From Ferrimonas balearica DSM 9799 (lineage in GTDB: Bacteria; Pseudomonadota; Gammaproteobacteria; Enterobacterales; Shewanellaceae): a stretch of DNA of 64,000 nt. Made by a program: the position numbers and the translations under genes. The stretch lies in contig NC_014541.1 of assembly GCF_000148645.1 (NCBI RefSeq), forward strand, positions 2,565,139-2,629,138, read 5' to 3'. Numbering within the stretch: the first letter of the stretch is position 1; each line of letters opens with the position of its first letter. Shown here piece by piece: positions 52,270-61,757 of the stretch. Below the pieces are notes generated by a model that worked only from the letters and a program-made list of their open reading frames with translations, searched no databases and was not told the DNA's origin.

Positions 52270-53733
52270 CTACAGGGAGTGACCGTACTTGTTCTGTGTG
52301 CCACCACCGTCGGTCGGCGGCAGCGCGGTCTGCGTCTCGGCAGACGCACTGTTCGGGTTGGTGTTCGGCTGAACATCCTCGTCACGCTTAGAGAGCCGCC
52401 CCATCAGGTAGAAACCCAGATCGGTCGGGTCAACAAAGCCATCGGTGGGCAGCACCAGCTTCTCCCGGTCCACCGGACGAACCAGGCGAGGCGTCACCAG
52501 GATCACCAGTTCGGTTTCCCCATTTCTGTATTCCTGGCTGGAGAACAGTTGACCCAATACCGGGATCTCACCCAGTCCGGGCAACTCGTCCATGCTCTCC
52601 CGCACGGTGCTGCTGAGCAGCCCGGCGATGGCGATGGTCTGGCCATCCCCCAGCTCAATGGTGGAGTTGGCACTGCGCTTGGTGATGGAGGGGGTGACCA
52701 GCGCGGTGGTGGACCCCTCAGGAATCACCCCAACCGCGTTGGCGTTGCTGAGCTCACTCACCAGCACATTGAGGTTGAGATTGATGCGGCCGGAGTCCAG
52801 CACGGTGGGCACGAACTTCACGCCGACACCAAACTCCTTGTACTCAATGGTGGTGCCATCCCGGTCTGGTACCGGAATGGGGAACTCCCCGCCGGAGAGG
52901 AACTCGGCCATCTGGCCACTCATGGTGGTCAGGTTGGGTTCCGCCAGCACCCGGGCCAGCCCCTGCTGCTTCGCCATGTCGATGGCAAAATCAAACAGCA
53001 CATCGCCGCTGACGTAGCTGCCGAAGATCCCTTTGTTGCTGATCAGGCCATCGCCGCCCAGCAAACCGCCGATAAAGTCGGAGCCTTCAAACACCAGGGC
53101 AAAATCGGAATCGAGTGTCCGGGCCAGCTCGCGCTGCACCTCGGTCACCGTCACCTCCAGCATCACCTGGTGGCCGCCGCCCACACTCATCAGGTTCAGC
53201 ACCGTGCTGGTGTTGTCGGAGTTGTTGGCGGCAACGGCGTAGCCGTGGGCCAGGTCCAGGGCCATGTTCATGCGGTCCAGGTTGGAGACCTGGCCCCCAA
53301 TCACCAACTGGCCCTGAGAGCTGTGCACCTCAATCGGCTCATCGGGTAGGAAGCGATGCAGCTTCTCCTTCAGGCCATTGAGGTCATGGGTGATCTCGAT
53401 ATCGACGATGTCCACCAGGCGGTCCTGGTCATCCCACACCATGATGTTGGTGCTGCCCAGTTGCCGGCCGAGGATGTAAAGCTCCTTGGGGTTGATCAGC
53501 AGAATGTCGGCAATCGCCGGGTTACCCACCGAGACCCGCTCGGCGGCGTTGGCCAACGACATGGTTTTCGATTTGTGGATCGGCACCGGAAAGCTGTAGG
53601 GCACCATGCCGGTTTTGCCCCCCGCCATCAGGCTGGCCGGGAAACTGAACAGGGCGATGAGCAGCAGCCCCAACAGGCCAGAACGCGAACCTGCCGACGC
53701 CTTTTCCGTAAGTTGTGATAGCCAGTGTTTCAT
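52270..53733 (-). CDS. rcpA: Outer-membrane secretin RcpA (CpaC)
   Basis: 487 residues with a signal peptide (LLLIALFSFPASLMAG). The N-terminal domain has the BON/T2SS-like pattern (ADILLINPKELYILGRQLGS), and the C-terminal secretin domain (about 245-420) has VLAEPNLTTMSGQMAEFLSG and the closing TELVILVTPRLVRP. It forms the outer-membrane pore for Flp pili. Confidence 0.95.
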   Translation of the reverse strand: MKHWLSQLTEKASAGSRSGLLGLLLIALFSFPASLMAGGKTGMVPYSFPVPIHKSKTMSLANAAERVSVGNPAIADILLINPKELYILGRQLGSTNIMVWDDQDRLVDIVDIEITHDLNGLKEKLHRFLPDEPIEVHSSQGQLVIGGQVSNLDRMNMALDLAHGYAVAANNSDNTSTVLNLMSVGGGHQVMLEVTVTEVQRELARTLDSDFALVFEGSDFIGGLLGGDGLISNKGIFGSYVSGDVLFDFAIDMAKQQGLARVLAEPNLTTMSGQMAEFLSGGEFPIPVPDRDGTTIEYKEFGVGVKFVPTVLDSGRINLNLNVLVSELSNANAVGVIPEGSTTALVTPSITKRSANSTIELGDGQTIAIAGLLSSTVRESMDELPGLGEIPVLGQLFSSQEYRNGETELVILVTPRLVRPVDREKLVLPTDGFVDPTDLGFYLMGRLSKRDEDVQPNTNPNSASAETQTALPPTDGGGTQNKYGHSL

Positions 53734-53735
53734 CG

Positions 53736-54602
53736 TTATCCATCCTTCTTCGCCATGGTGGTGGGTGCCGGAACGGTGGACAACTCCCGCCCCACGGTAA
53801 TGGTCTGTTGCTGAGTTCCCTTAATCACTTCGAAACGTCGGCGCTGAGTGACCGGCGCGGGCGCTACCGGCTCGCTGACCGGTGCTGCCACCGGCTCCGG
53901 CGCCACCTGTGCGGTTTGCGCCGCCTCATCGCTGGCCACCGCCACCTCAACATCATCGTTTGGGTTACGCAGCGCCAACTGGATGTTGCCGCGGCTGCGG
54001 GCGCTCATCAGTTCTTCAGCCTGCTCCAGCGTGACCTCCAGCGTCACCGCACGCACCAGCACCGGCTGATTGCTGTCCTGATTGGCCCGTTGGTCCACCG
54101 CCAGCACTTTGAGATTGCTGAGCACCACCTCGGTCTGAGCGGTCTCATCCGCACTGCGCCGCTTGGCCAGGGTCACCAGAACATCGACCCGGTTGCCGGG
54201 CAGCAGAAAACCCGCCACCCCAACCACGTCATTCACCCGGATGGTGACGGCGCGCATATTGGGGGCGATCAGGCTCGCCAGCACGCTGCCTTCGCCCTTG
54301 GGCACCAGCTTCTGACGACTGAGAAAGTCCCCCTCAACCAGGGGAAACTTGGCCACCATCCCCACCACCTGTTCGGGCTTGGACAGCACCTCGTCCGGCA
54401 CCAACCCCGGCGGTACTGACTTCAGCACCAGGTGCTTCTCCTGAATGATGGTGCCGGAGGGCACACTGATGGCCATGGTCATCACCGGCTGGCGATTGTC
54501 ATCGATATCGGACGGTTGCCCCTGCTTAAGCCAGTTCTGAGCCAGCAACACGGCCCCAATACCAAAGCCGATGGAGATAAGGACAAAAAACAATGAGCGC
54601 AT
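53736..54602 (-). CDS. rcpC: Tad periplasmic protein RcpC (CpaB)
   Basis: 288 residues. An N-terminal membrane anchor (about 3-22) is followed by a SAF domain (ISVPSGTIIQEKHLVLKSVP at about 48-67) and the CpaB core (AVTIRVNDVVGVAGFLLPGN). A disordered Pro/Val/Ala-rich region is near the end. It links the secretin to the inner-membrane complex. Confidence 0.92.
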   Translation of the reverse strand: MRSLFFVLISIGFGIGAVLLAQNWLKQGQPSDIDDNRQPVMTMAISVPSGTIIQEKHLVLKSVPPGLVPDEVLSKPEQVVGMVAKFPLVEGDFLSRQKLVPKGEGSVLASLIAPNMRAVTIRVNDVVGVAGFLLPGNRVDVLVTLAKRRSADETAQTEVVLSNLKVLAVDQRANQDSNQPVLVRAVTLEVTLEQAEELMSARSRGNIQLALRNPNDDVEVAVASDEAAQTAQVAPEPVAAPVSEPVAPAPVTQRRRFEVIKGTQQQTITVGRELSTVPAPTTMAKKDG

Positions 54603-54664
54603 AACTCAACTCCTCCCATAAAGCCGGTACTGCTGGCGATCTGGTGTAGTAACCGGGTGAAGCA

Positions 54665-56005
54665 TCACCCTTTGACGAAATAGAGATCCCAGGCGTGTTT
54701 CAACAGATCACGCGTGATAACCGGCGGCAATCCACCAAACCGCACCTGATCGGAGACAATGGAGAGCAGGTCGCGGGGGTGGCAGGGCAGCAACGGCTTC
54801 TGCGCTTCCGGATAGAGCCGATCCAGCGCCCAATCCATCAGCCCCGGCTCCGCCTCAAGGCCGAAGCTGTCGCAGTTTTGCTGCCAAATCTTCAGATAGG
54901 TTTGCTTGTCCAGCTGGCCAAAATGCACCTTGTAGCCGAGGCGACGCAGGAAGGCCTCATCCACCAGTTCGGCGGGCGCCAGATTGGTGGAGAACAGCAA
55001 CAGCTGCTCAAACGGCACTTCAAAGTGCTCACCACTGGGCAGCGAAAGGAAATCCCGGCCCTCTTCCAGCGGCAGAATCCAGCGGTTAAAAATCGCTTTC
55101 GGTGAGATGGTCTGACGGCCGAGATCATCAATCAGCAGAATGCCGTTGTTGGCGGTCAGCCCAATCGGGGCACGGAAGGTGCGGCTGTTGCTGTCAAAAC
55201 TGATGTCCAGCATCGACAGGGTTAACTCGCCCCCAATCATCAACAGGGGCCGTTGGCACCGATGCCAGCGGCCATCGACGCGCTCCGCCACCAGTTCAAG
55301 CTCATCACCGTGGTCCTCCTCCATCTTGTGATGGAAGTGCGGGTCGTAAACCTGAACGATGTGGTGCCCCACAGCGATGGCATGGGGGATCAGCACCTCG
55401 TCCTGGAACAACCGGTTGAGCTGCCGACAAAGAAAGGATTTCCCGGTCCCCGCCAGGCCGTAGATTAGCAGGGGACGGGTGGAGTTGAGCGCCGGGCCCA
55501 GTTGCTCCAGCAAACCGGTGGGCACCACCACCTCTTTCATCGCCTCAACAAAGTCTTCGCGGGTGATCTGGTGGTGGCGGCTGGATTGCTGGCGACACAC
55601 GTCGCGATACTGGTTTAATGGCACCGGCGCCGGGCCAAGATAGCCGCTGGTGGCAAACAGGTTCTGAGCCTGACGACGCCCCTCGCCACTGAGGGAGAAA
55701 CGCTGCTGACCGGAGCGGCTGGTCTGGCGGTTCTCCACCAGTCCGGTTTCCTTACCTTCACTCAGTAAGGCTTGCACGATGCTGCCGCGCAGCGCCAACC
55801 GTTGGCTCAGTTGCAACAGGGTCAACGCGTCACCGTCGTAGAGGTGCTTCACCATCAGGTTAAGCAACAGCCCCGGCTCCAGCCCGGTGTCCTCCAAGCC
55901 GATAGGGTTATTGGCCACCGTGGCCGGTGAGGTATCCACCCGATCAGCCTGGTGCTCCTCTTGCGGCGCCACACTGGGTTGGCTATTCGACGAATTCAGA
56001 AACAT
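54665..56005 (-). CDS. Winged-helix plus AAA+ ATPase of tad operon, unknown role
   Basis: 446 residues. An N-terminal disordered part precedes a winged-helix-like segment (about 45-112: LLLNLMVKHLYDGDALTLLQ, then QRFSLSGEGRRQ). Next comes an AAA+ domain with Walker A GLAGTGKS (183-190), Walker B GILLIDDLG (288-296), sensor FSTN (338-341) and an RR pair that may be the Arg finger (354-355). There is no membrane segment. It lies between tadV and rcpC in the same operon. It is not one of the canonical tad genes and could be a transcription or assembly factor. It resembles sigma54-type or MoxR-type ATPases only in the ATPase core. Confidence 0.8.
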   Translation of the reverse strand: MFLNSSNSQPSVAPQEEHQADRVDTSPATVANNPIGLEDTGLEPGLLLNLMVKHLYDGDALTLLQLSQRLALRGSIVQALLSEGKETGLVENRQTSRSGQQRFSLSGEGRRQAQNLFATSGYLGPAPVPLNQYRDVCRQQSSRHHQITREDFVEAMKEVVVPTGLLEQLGPALNSTRPLLIYGLAGTGKSFLCRQLNRLFQDEVLIPHAIAVGHHIVQVYDPHFHHKMEEDHGDELELVAERVDGRWHRCQRPLLMIGGELTLSMLDISFDSNSRTFRAPIGLTANNGILLIDDLGRQTISPKAIFNRWILPLEEGRDFLSLPSGEHFEVPFEQLLLFSTNLAPAELVDEAFLRRLGYKVHFGQLDKQTYLKIWQQNCDSFGLEAEPGLMDWALDRLYPEAQKPLLPCHPRDLLSIVSDQVRFGGLPPVITRDLLKHAWDLYFVKG

Positions 56006-56017
56006 CCCTCTTCCCCC

Positions 56018-56551
56018 CTAAAGGCCGGGTAACGACAACCATTGTGTCAGCACCCAACCCATCGCCAGTGCCGGTGCGTAAGGCACCCGAGTAGCCGCCG
56101 CCTCACCCTGCTCCGGGGCAAAGTACTGGCGGGTCATGAAACACTGGTAGTAACGCTTGGCGGTGGCGGTCAGCCCGTCCCACCCCACCTGATTGACGGC
56201 CAACAGGGGGGCAACCAGGGCACCGCACACGATGCCCAGGGCCAATACCCACAGTGACAATACCGGTCCCATCAGCGCTCCCATCCCCATCATCAGCTTG
56301 ACGTCACCGGCGCCGATAAAGCCCTTGGCGTAGAGCGGCACCATCAGTAATGCCACGGCCGCACCGGCCAGAGCGATGCCTGCACCGGCCAATCCGGAGT
56401 GGTAGAGATGGAAAGACAAACCGGAAAACAAGGCCAGTAAGGCCAGGACATTAGGGATCCGCTGAGTGCGCAGATCACAGACTAAGGCGAGGGCAAAACC
56501 GACCACGATCAAGCCGGTCTGCACGCTGTCGTAAGGAGTAATGCTGCTCAT
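56018..56551 (-). CDS. tadV: Prepilin peptidase TadV (CpaA), A24 family
   Basis: 177 residues with several transmembrane helices. Both catalytic aspartates of A24 peptidases are visible: CDLRTQRIPN (about 26-35) and GFIGAGDVKLMMGMG (about 76-90). It lacks the N-terminal methylase domain of PilD, as TadV does. It cleaves the leader of Flp, TadE and TadF. Confidence 0.93.
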   Translation of the reverse strand: MSSITPYDSVQTGLIVVGFALALVCDLRTQRIPNVLALLALFSGLSFHLYHSGLAGAGIALAGAAVALLMVPLYAKGFIGAGDVKLMMGMGALMGPVLSLWVLALGIVCGALVAPLLAVNQVGWDGLTATAKRYYQCFMTRQYFAPEQGEAAATRVPYAPALAMGWVLTQWLSLPGL

Positions 56552-56671
56552 AGGTCACCGTGCGTCATGACTGCCTGTCAAACAATTCGGTGTTCACGTA
56601 ACGCACGGACCGCAAACACAAAAGTGGCTCACTGACTGACTGTCATCAATCAGCCAGCGAGCAGAACCGGT

Positions 56672-56881
56672 TTAACCGGCGCCACCGTCAGCAGGGGCGT
56701 CAGCGCAGTTGGTCCCATTTACCGCATCATCCAGGCATTCGATTTGCGCGGTGGCGCTGTCACCCAAAGCGATGAATGCGCCCACCATGCCACCAACCAC
56801 CAGACCACCGGCAATGGCGTACTCCACGGCAGTCAGACCAGACTCATCATTCCAAAAATTCAGTAATGCTTGCTTAATCAT
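56672..56881 (-). CDS. flp: Flp-type pilin
   Basis: 69 residues from the ATG at 56881 with GGAGG upstream; a longer frame to 56971 is rejected. The leader ends in DESG, and the mature helix starts LTAVEYAIAGGLVVGGMVGA with the Glu-Tyr pair typical of Flp pilins. A C-terminal tail with two Cys (IECLDD, TNCADA) may form a disulfide. It is the first gene of the tad operon. Between it and tadV are 120 bases with an imperfect hairpin that may lower read-through. Confidence 0.93.
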   Translation of the reverse strand: MIKQALLNFWNDESGLTAVEYAIAGGLVVGGMVGAFIALGDSATAQIECLDDAVNGTNCADAPADGGAG

Positions 56882-57464
56882 GCTCAACCTCCAAAGTTGA
56901 CCAGCTATCGAAAAACTCCCCGGAACATCCGGTTGATACGGGGGCAGACCGCCCAAACACACCCACCTCACTTAAACCGTAGTCCAGAGTGGGAAAAGTT
57001 GCCCTGCAGAAAATCGGTTGACTCAGATCTTTGTTGCCGGGCAGGTCGGTAGGTATAGACCCTTTGGATCTAATCTGCGTACTTTCTCGATTTATCGACT
57101 TTGCTATCCTGCTGTTCTTGATGGGTTTCATGGCATACGCTCAACACCGTCAAAAATGAATGACGCTCACGCTCGCATTAAATTCGCAAGAAGCAGGACT
57201 TTTCGAAAAGTTTTTGCTAGGGCGAAGGGAGACACAGGAAAGGCTGGGCAGATACAAAACCCTGTGGCATCGGGGCCTATCGGCTGATACCAATAAAAAC
57301 CAAGTATAAGAGTAGGTTTTAAAGATTTCCCAAAGCTCCGGATGACTATTTCGTCGCAAACCGGGCAATAAAGCGGAAAAACGGAATGAGATAACTCCGG
57401 TTTTGGAGGCTTTACCAGCATACCGGCAGGCAAACACCGCTTTACTCAATAAAACCGGTCCGGC
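56882..57464. other. Leader/promoter region of the tad operon, no gene seen
   Basis: 583 bases without a convincing gene, less GC-rich than the surroundings at 57060-57440. The flp promoter must lie on its left side, but I find no clean -35/-10 or sigma54 pair. A short perfect palindrome ACTTTTCGAAAAGT followed by T is at about 57199. Near 57460 the end of the transpeptidase gene has a weak CCGG hairpin with four T. Short reading frames here lack ribosome sites and codon bias. Confidence 0.5.
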
Positions 57465-58844
57465 TTAACCGGCCACCCAGCCATAAACATCGTCAACCAG
57501 ATGCAGACGGTTATCCGGCCCCACCCAGGCCGGCATATACACCAGGTAAACCGCGACCCGTGACCCGACCCGCGCCGTGACCGAATCATGCTGCTGCAGC
57601 GCCTGTGCCACCTGACGCTGACGCCCACTGGATTCATTGGCCAGCAGATAGTCCAGTACCCGCTGGTACTCCGCCACCCTGACGCAACCATGGCTGAGCG
57701 CCCGTTGCGATTGACGGAACAGCCTGGGGTTATTGGTGTCATGCAGGTAGATGGCCCGGCTTTGCGCCAGGTTGAAACGCACTTTACCCAGGGGATTGTT
57801 GCGTCCGGGCTTCTGCCGCAGCTGATAGCGGCCAAGCACGTTGTTCACGTTCTCCGGCGTAACCTGAGTCCAGGGCAATCGGCTCTGTCCCTTTCCGACC
57901 CACTCAAAACCTTGCCTATGGAGTGTGGTGGGGTCCTGCCGATAGCCGGGCAACAGCTCGTTGCGCACAATGCTCATCGGTGGCGTCCAGGAGGGATTGA
58001 GGGTGACGCTGCTGAAGTAACTGTTCATCTTTGGGGTGGGATTTGCCGGGCTGCCCACAATCACCGGCACCGCCAGCTCCACCGCCTCATCGTTCAGCAC
58101 CAGCAATTCATAACGGGGTATGTTGACCAGCATGGCATAGCCCTCTATGCGGTCCGGCAACTGGTACCACTGGCGTAACGAATACTGAATCGCCGCTATA
58201 CGATCCTGTCCGACCGAGCCCAGATGGCGCCGGGTCGCGCTGTCCAATCGGCCAGTGGCGCTGAGCCCGTTGCTGTCCTGATACTGTTTAAGCAGTGCGG
58301 TAAAAGGGGGATCCCACACCGGCCTGTCCTGCAGCGTGGGGGGCAGTGCCTCCCCCAGTCGTATCGCCAGCGCCCGTCGCAGCTGGGCGAGGTCCGGGTG
58401 GCTCTGGCCCAGCCCCAGCGATTGCAGGGGGGCAAGGCCGGGGATCGGAACCCGCTCTATCTGGCGCTCCCGCACCAGGGCGCTGCGTAACCGGGCAAAG
58501 CCCCTGTACTCGGGGGTCAGGTTGGCGATCAGCCGGTCCAGCTGGCCCTGCTGTTCTGCCGCCATCAACTGCGCCTGGGGGGATGGCTCTCCCCCGCCGC
58601 GCAGCTGCTGGCGCAACTCAAGCAGGCGCAGCGTGGCGGTGGTGATCGCCTGATCATGAGCGTCGACCGAGGCATAGGGGCCTGGCTGTAGCAGGCCCAG
58701 ATCGGAAAGCAGTTGCTGATAATCGGAGAGTTGAAACGCCAGCTCAGGCGTGAACCAGCGCAGGGAGGTTGGGGCTTGTGGGCCGTCAGCAGCCAACAGG
58801 GGGCCGCACCACAGCACCACTGCCAGCAACAAAATCCGTGTCAT
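57465..58844 (-). CDS. L,D-transpeptidase, YcbB/LdtD-like
   Basis: 459 residues from the ATG at 58844 (GGAGG seven bases before; a GTG at 58850 is in frame). The signal peptide ends near LLAADG. A peptidoglycan-binding-like segment (LLKQYQDSNGLSATGRLDSA, about 185-205) precedes the YkuD domain (about 250-400). The catalytic motif is IYLHDTNNPRLF, then ALSHGCVRV with the active Cys. It makes 3-3 crosslinks in the cell wall. It is somewhat shorter than E. coli LdtD (about 615). Confidence 0.92.
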   Translation of the reverse strand: MTRILLLAVVLWCGPLLAADGPQAPTSLRWFTPELAFQLSDYQQLLSDLGLLQPGPYASVDAHDQAITTATLRLLELRQQLRGGGEPSPQAQLMAAEQQGQLDRLIANLTPEYRGFARLRSALVRERQIERVPIPGLAPLQSLGLGQSHPDLAQLRRALAIRLGEALPPTLQDRPVWDPPFTALLKQYQDSNGLSATGRLDSATRRHLGSVGQDRIAAIQYSLRQWYQLPDRIEGYAMLVNIPRYELLVLNDEAVELAVPVIVGSPANPTPKMNSYFSSVTLNPSWTPPMSIVRNELLPGYRQDPTTLHRQGFEWVGKGQSRLPWTQVTPENVNNVLGRYQLRQKPGRNNPLGKVRFNLAQSRAIYLHDTNNPRLFRQSQRALSHGCVRVAEYQRVLDYLLANESSGRQRQVAQALQQHDSVTARVGSRVAVYLVYMPAWVGPDNRLHLVDDVYGWVAG

Positions 58845-58894
58845 CGCCACTCCTCCCTGTAACGTGACGAAAGTATAGTTAACTCAGCGGACTA

Positions 58895-59062
58895 TCAGCT
58901 GACTCGGTTCAATATTTTCAGCCCGGTCAGCTGGCGCAGCCAGGGCATCAGGGTGAGAGTTACCCCTGACAGCAGCACCCACAGGCCATTTCCCGTCGGT
59001 TCCGCCAATAGCATCGCCACACCCACCACATTCAACATGGTAGCCAGAATCATCAGTAGCAT
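58895..59062 (-). CDS. Small membrane protein, 55 residues
   Basis: A short frame from the ATG at 59062 to TGA at 58895, with GGGGATG upstream. It encodes two hydrophobic helices, MLLMILATMLNVVGVAMLLA and NGLWVLLSGVTLTLMPWL, and a short basic tail. It is not recognised as a family. It lies between the transpeptidase and the bkd terminator, in the same direction as the transpeptidase and 51 bases before its start, so both may share a transcript. Confidence 0.5.
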   Translation of the reverse strand: MLLMILATMLNVVGVAMLLAEPTGNGLWVLLSGVTLTLMPWLRQLTGLKILNRVS

Positions 59063-59174
59063 GGGTTCATCCCCGTTGGCTCAGACACTTCACAACCTAA
59101 ACGCTGTTCACTAAATGCACAAGTGACGGAAATCGAAACGGCTTTTACCCGCCAGATGGATCAATCGGCCGGAT

Positions 59175-59206
59175 CAAAAAAGGCCGGCAATCTGCCGGCC
59201 TTTTTG
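59175..59206 (-). terminator. Terminator of the bkd operon
   Basis: AAAAAGGCCGGCA / TGCCGGCCTTTTT with a short loop and six T on the minus strand, 17 bases past the E2 stop. Confidence 0.92.
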
Positions 59207-59222
59207 GGTTTGACTGTCGTTA

Positions 59223-60770
59223 TCAGCGCATCGCCATCAGCATCGCTTCAGGCTGCTCCAGGTACTGCTTCCACAGGTTGCAGAAGCGGGCGATGGTGCC
59301 ACCGTCGATCACCCGGTGATCACCGGACCAGCTGACCTGCATGATGGTGCGCGCTTCCACCTCACCATTGGCGTTAAACCGTGGCAGGGTTTGCAGCTTA
59401 CCCAGCGCCACAATGGCCACTTCCGGCTTATTGATGATGGGGGTCGCTACGGTACCGCCCAGCGCACCAATGTTGGAGATGGAGATGCTGCCGCCCTTGA
59501 TGTCGGCCGGATCCACTCGCCCGTCACGGGCTGACTGGGTCAGTCGGGTCACCTCATTGGCGACATCAACGATGCTCTTATGCTGCACCTGCTTAACGTT
59601 GGGCACAATCAGCCCCAGCTTGCCATCCACGGCCATGCCGATGTTGTGGTCGGCAACGTAGGTCAGTTCACTGCAGTCGTCGTTAACCCGGCTGTTCAGC
59701 ACCGGGAACTCGCTCATCGCCAGCGACAACGCTTTGATAAAGAACGGCATCAGGGTGAGCTTCACGCCGGCATCGGCGTACTGCTGCTTCATCCGGGCAC
59801 GCAGCGCCACCAGCTCAGTCAGATCCAGCTCTTCACAGTAGGTAAAGTGCGGGATGGTTTGGACCGACGCGGTCATCTGGCGGGCCATGGCGGCCTTAAT
59901 GCCGCGGATGGGTTCAACCCGATCTTCACCACTGGCCAGCAGCGGCACCGCCTGAGGGGTCGCCTGAGGGGCCGGGGCAGACGTAGGCTCGGCCGCAGGT
60001 TGCGCTGCCGGGGTGCCGTTCAGGTAGGCCTGCACGTCCTCTTTAAAGACCCGGCCGTTCTTGCCGGTGCCCGCCACCTGCGCCAGATCGACGTCATGCT
60101 CACGGGCCAGTCGGCGCACCGCCGGGCTGGCCAACGCTTTGCCACTGCGCACCGGCGCATCCGGCGTGGCGGGACGGGTGTTGGCCGCAGCGTCAGCCGG
60201 CGCACTGGCCGGCGTTGAGGCCACCGCATCCGTACTGGCGGGCACTTCCAGGGCAAACAGGGGTTCATGCACCTTGGCCACCTGCCCCTTGCGGTAATAG
60301 AGGGTCTTGATGATGCCCGCTTCCTTGGCCGGGATCTGCACCAGGGCCTTATCGGTCATCACGTCGCAGATCGGTTGGTCTTCCTCGACCGGGTCACCCT
60401 CGGCTACCAGCCAATCCACCACTTCGCACTCGACGATGCCTTCCCCGATGTCCGGCAGGATAAAGTCACGCACTTCAGTGGGCGCACTGGCCACCGGCGC
60501 AGCGGCCGGTTGGTCAGCCGGGGTGGCCTCGCCTTCCAGTTGCACCTGGAACAGCGGCTCGTGCACCTTGGCAATCTCACCCTTCTGGTAGTACAGCTTG
60601 GTCACCACACCATCGTAGGGAGCGGGGATCTGAACCAGCGCCTTGTCGGTCATCACGTCCGCCACCGGCTGATCCTCTTTGATCACCTCCCCCTCGCTGA
60701 CCAGCCAGTCAACCAGTTCACACTCGACCACGCCTTCGCCGATATCAGGGAGGATAAAGTCCTTGATCAT
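59223..60770 (-). CDS. bkdB: Branched-chain 2-oxoacid dehydrogenase E2 (lipoyl acyltransferase)
   Basis: 515 residues from the ATG at 60770 with AAGGAG. It has two lipoyl domains in tandem, with Lys43 in VMTDKALVQIPA and the same motif again near residue 145, then a subunit-binding domain (ASPAVRRLAREHDVDLAQVA, about 220) and the acyltransferase domain with the active-site SWSGDHRVIDGGT near the C-terminus. It transfers the branched acyl group to CoA. Most BCKDH E2 proteins have one lipoyl domain, so two are worth noting. It starts nine bases after the E1 beta gene. Confidence 0.92.
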   Translation of the reverse strand: MIKDFILPDIGEGVVECELVDWLVSEGEVIKEDQPVADVMTDKALVQIPAPYDGVVTKLYYQKGEIAKVHEPLFQVQLEGEATPADQPAAAPVASAPTEVRDFILPDIGEGIVECEVVDWLVAEGDPVEEDQPICDVMTDKALVQIPAKEAGIIKTLYYRKGQVAKVHEPLFALEVPASTDAVASTPASAPADAAANTRPATPDAPVRSGKALASPAVRRLAREHDVDLAQVAGTGKNGRVFKEDVQAYLNGTPAAQPAAEPTSAPAPQATPQAVPLLASGEDRVEPIRGIKAAMARQMTASVQTIPHFTYCEELDLTELVALRARMKQQYADAGVKLTLMPFFIKALSLAMSEFPVLNSRVNDDCSELTYVADHNIGMAVDGKLGLIVPNVKQVQHKSIVDVANEVTRLTQSARDGRVDPADIKGGSISISNIGALGGTVATPIINKPEVAIVALGKLQTLPRFNANGEVEARTIMQVSWSGDHRVIDGGTIARFCNLWKQYLEQPEAMLMAMR

Positions 60771-60779
60771 GTCCACTCC

Positions 60780-61757
60780 TTAGAAATTCACCGAGGCTTT
60801 GATCGCCTCGAAGATCTTGTGCTCGTTGGCCATATGTTCCTTCTCCAGCATCAGCGGATAGGGGGTATCCAGGCCACAAACCCGGGCAATCGGCGACTCA
60901 AGATAGAGGAAGCAGCGCTCCTGAATGGCGGCCGCAATCTCCCCGGCAAAGCCGCCGGTCAGCGGTGCTTCGTGGGAGATCAGCAGGCGTCCGGTTTTCT
61001 CAACCGAGGCCGCTACGGTGTCCACATCCCAGGGCAGCAGAGTGCGCAGATCGATGATTTCGCAGCTGATGCCCATCGCTTCGGCGCGCTTGGCGGCGTT
61101 CTCGATCAGCTCCATCTGGGCGCCCCACCCCAACAGGGTGATGTCGGTGCCCGGCTTCACCACTTCCGCTTCGGACAGCGGCAGCTGGTAATCCTCCTCC
61201 GGCACTTCACCGACGGACGCACGGTAGAGACGCTTGGGCTCGAAAAACACCACCGGGTTGTCGTCACGGATAGAGGCCAGCAACAGGCCCTTAGCCTGAT
61301 GGGGGTTACGGGGCACCACCACCTTCAAACCCGGTGTTTGGGTGAAGTAGGCTTCCGGTGACTGGGAGTGATAGTGACCCCCGGCAATGCCACCGCCATA
61401 GGGGGTACGGATGGTGAGGCCGCCGACATTGAATTCGTTGCCGCTGCGGTAGCGGAACTTGGCGGACTCATTCACGATCTGGTCGAACGCCGGGAAGATG
61501 TAATCGGCGAACTGGATCTCCGCCACCGGACGGTGGCCCTGGGCCGCCAGACCGTTGGCAAAGCCAATAATGCCCTGCTCAGTCAGCGGGGTGTTGAAAC
61601 ACCGTGCCTTGCCGAATTTGTCCTGCAGTTTGGCGGTGGCGCGGAACACGCCACCAAAGTGACCGACATCTTCACCAAAGCAGAGCACCCGCTCATCGGC
61701 GGCCATGGCGATATCGAGGGCGTTATTGATCGCCTGCAACAGGTTCATTTGCGCCAT
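60780..61757 (-). CDS. bkdA2: 2-oxoisovalerate dehydrogenase E1 beta subunit
   Basis: 325 residues, the usual E1 beta length. Conserved stretches are [20 protein letters not shown] (about 28-47), [20 protein letters not shown] and [20 protein letters not shown]. With E1 alpha it decarboxylates branched-chain 2-oxoacids using thiamine diphosphate. Its ATG overlaps the E1 alpha stop by one base. Confidence 0.94.
   Translation of the reverse strand: MAQMNLLQAINNALDIAMAADERVLCFGEDVGHFGGVFRATAKLQDKFGKARCFNTPLTEQGIIGFANGLAAQGHRPVAEIQFADYIFPAFDQIVNESAKFRYRSGNEFNVGGLTIRTPYGGGIAGGHYHSQSPEAYFTQTPGLKVVVPRNPHQAKGLLLASIRDDNPVVFFEPKRLYRASVGEVPEEDYQLPLSEAEVVKPGTDITLLGWGAQMELIENAAKRAEAMGISCEIIDLRTLLPWDVDTVAASVEKTGRLLISHEAPLTGGFAGEIAAAIQERCFLYLESPIARVCGLDTPYPLMLEKEHMANEHKIFEAIKASVNF

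Noticed and set aside
56874-57131. 85-residue minus-strand frame overlapping the flp leader
   Set aside because: Runs through the flp ribosome site and lacks hydrophobic or domain-like features.
57018-57287. Possible small gene or c-di-GMP riboswitch upstream of flp
   Set aside because: No ribosome site or codon bias; the GEMM core motif could not be aligned.
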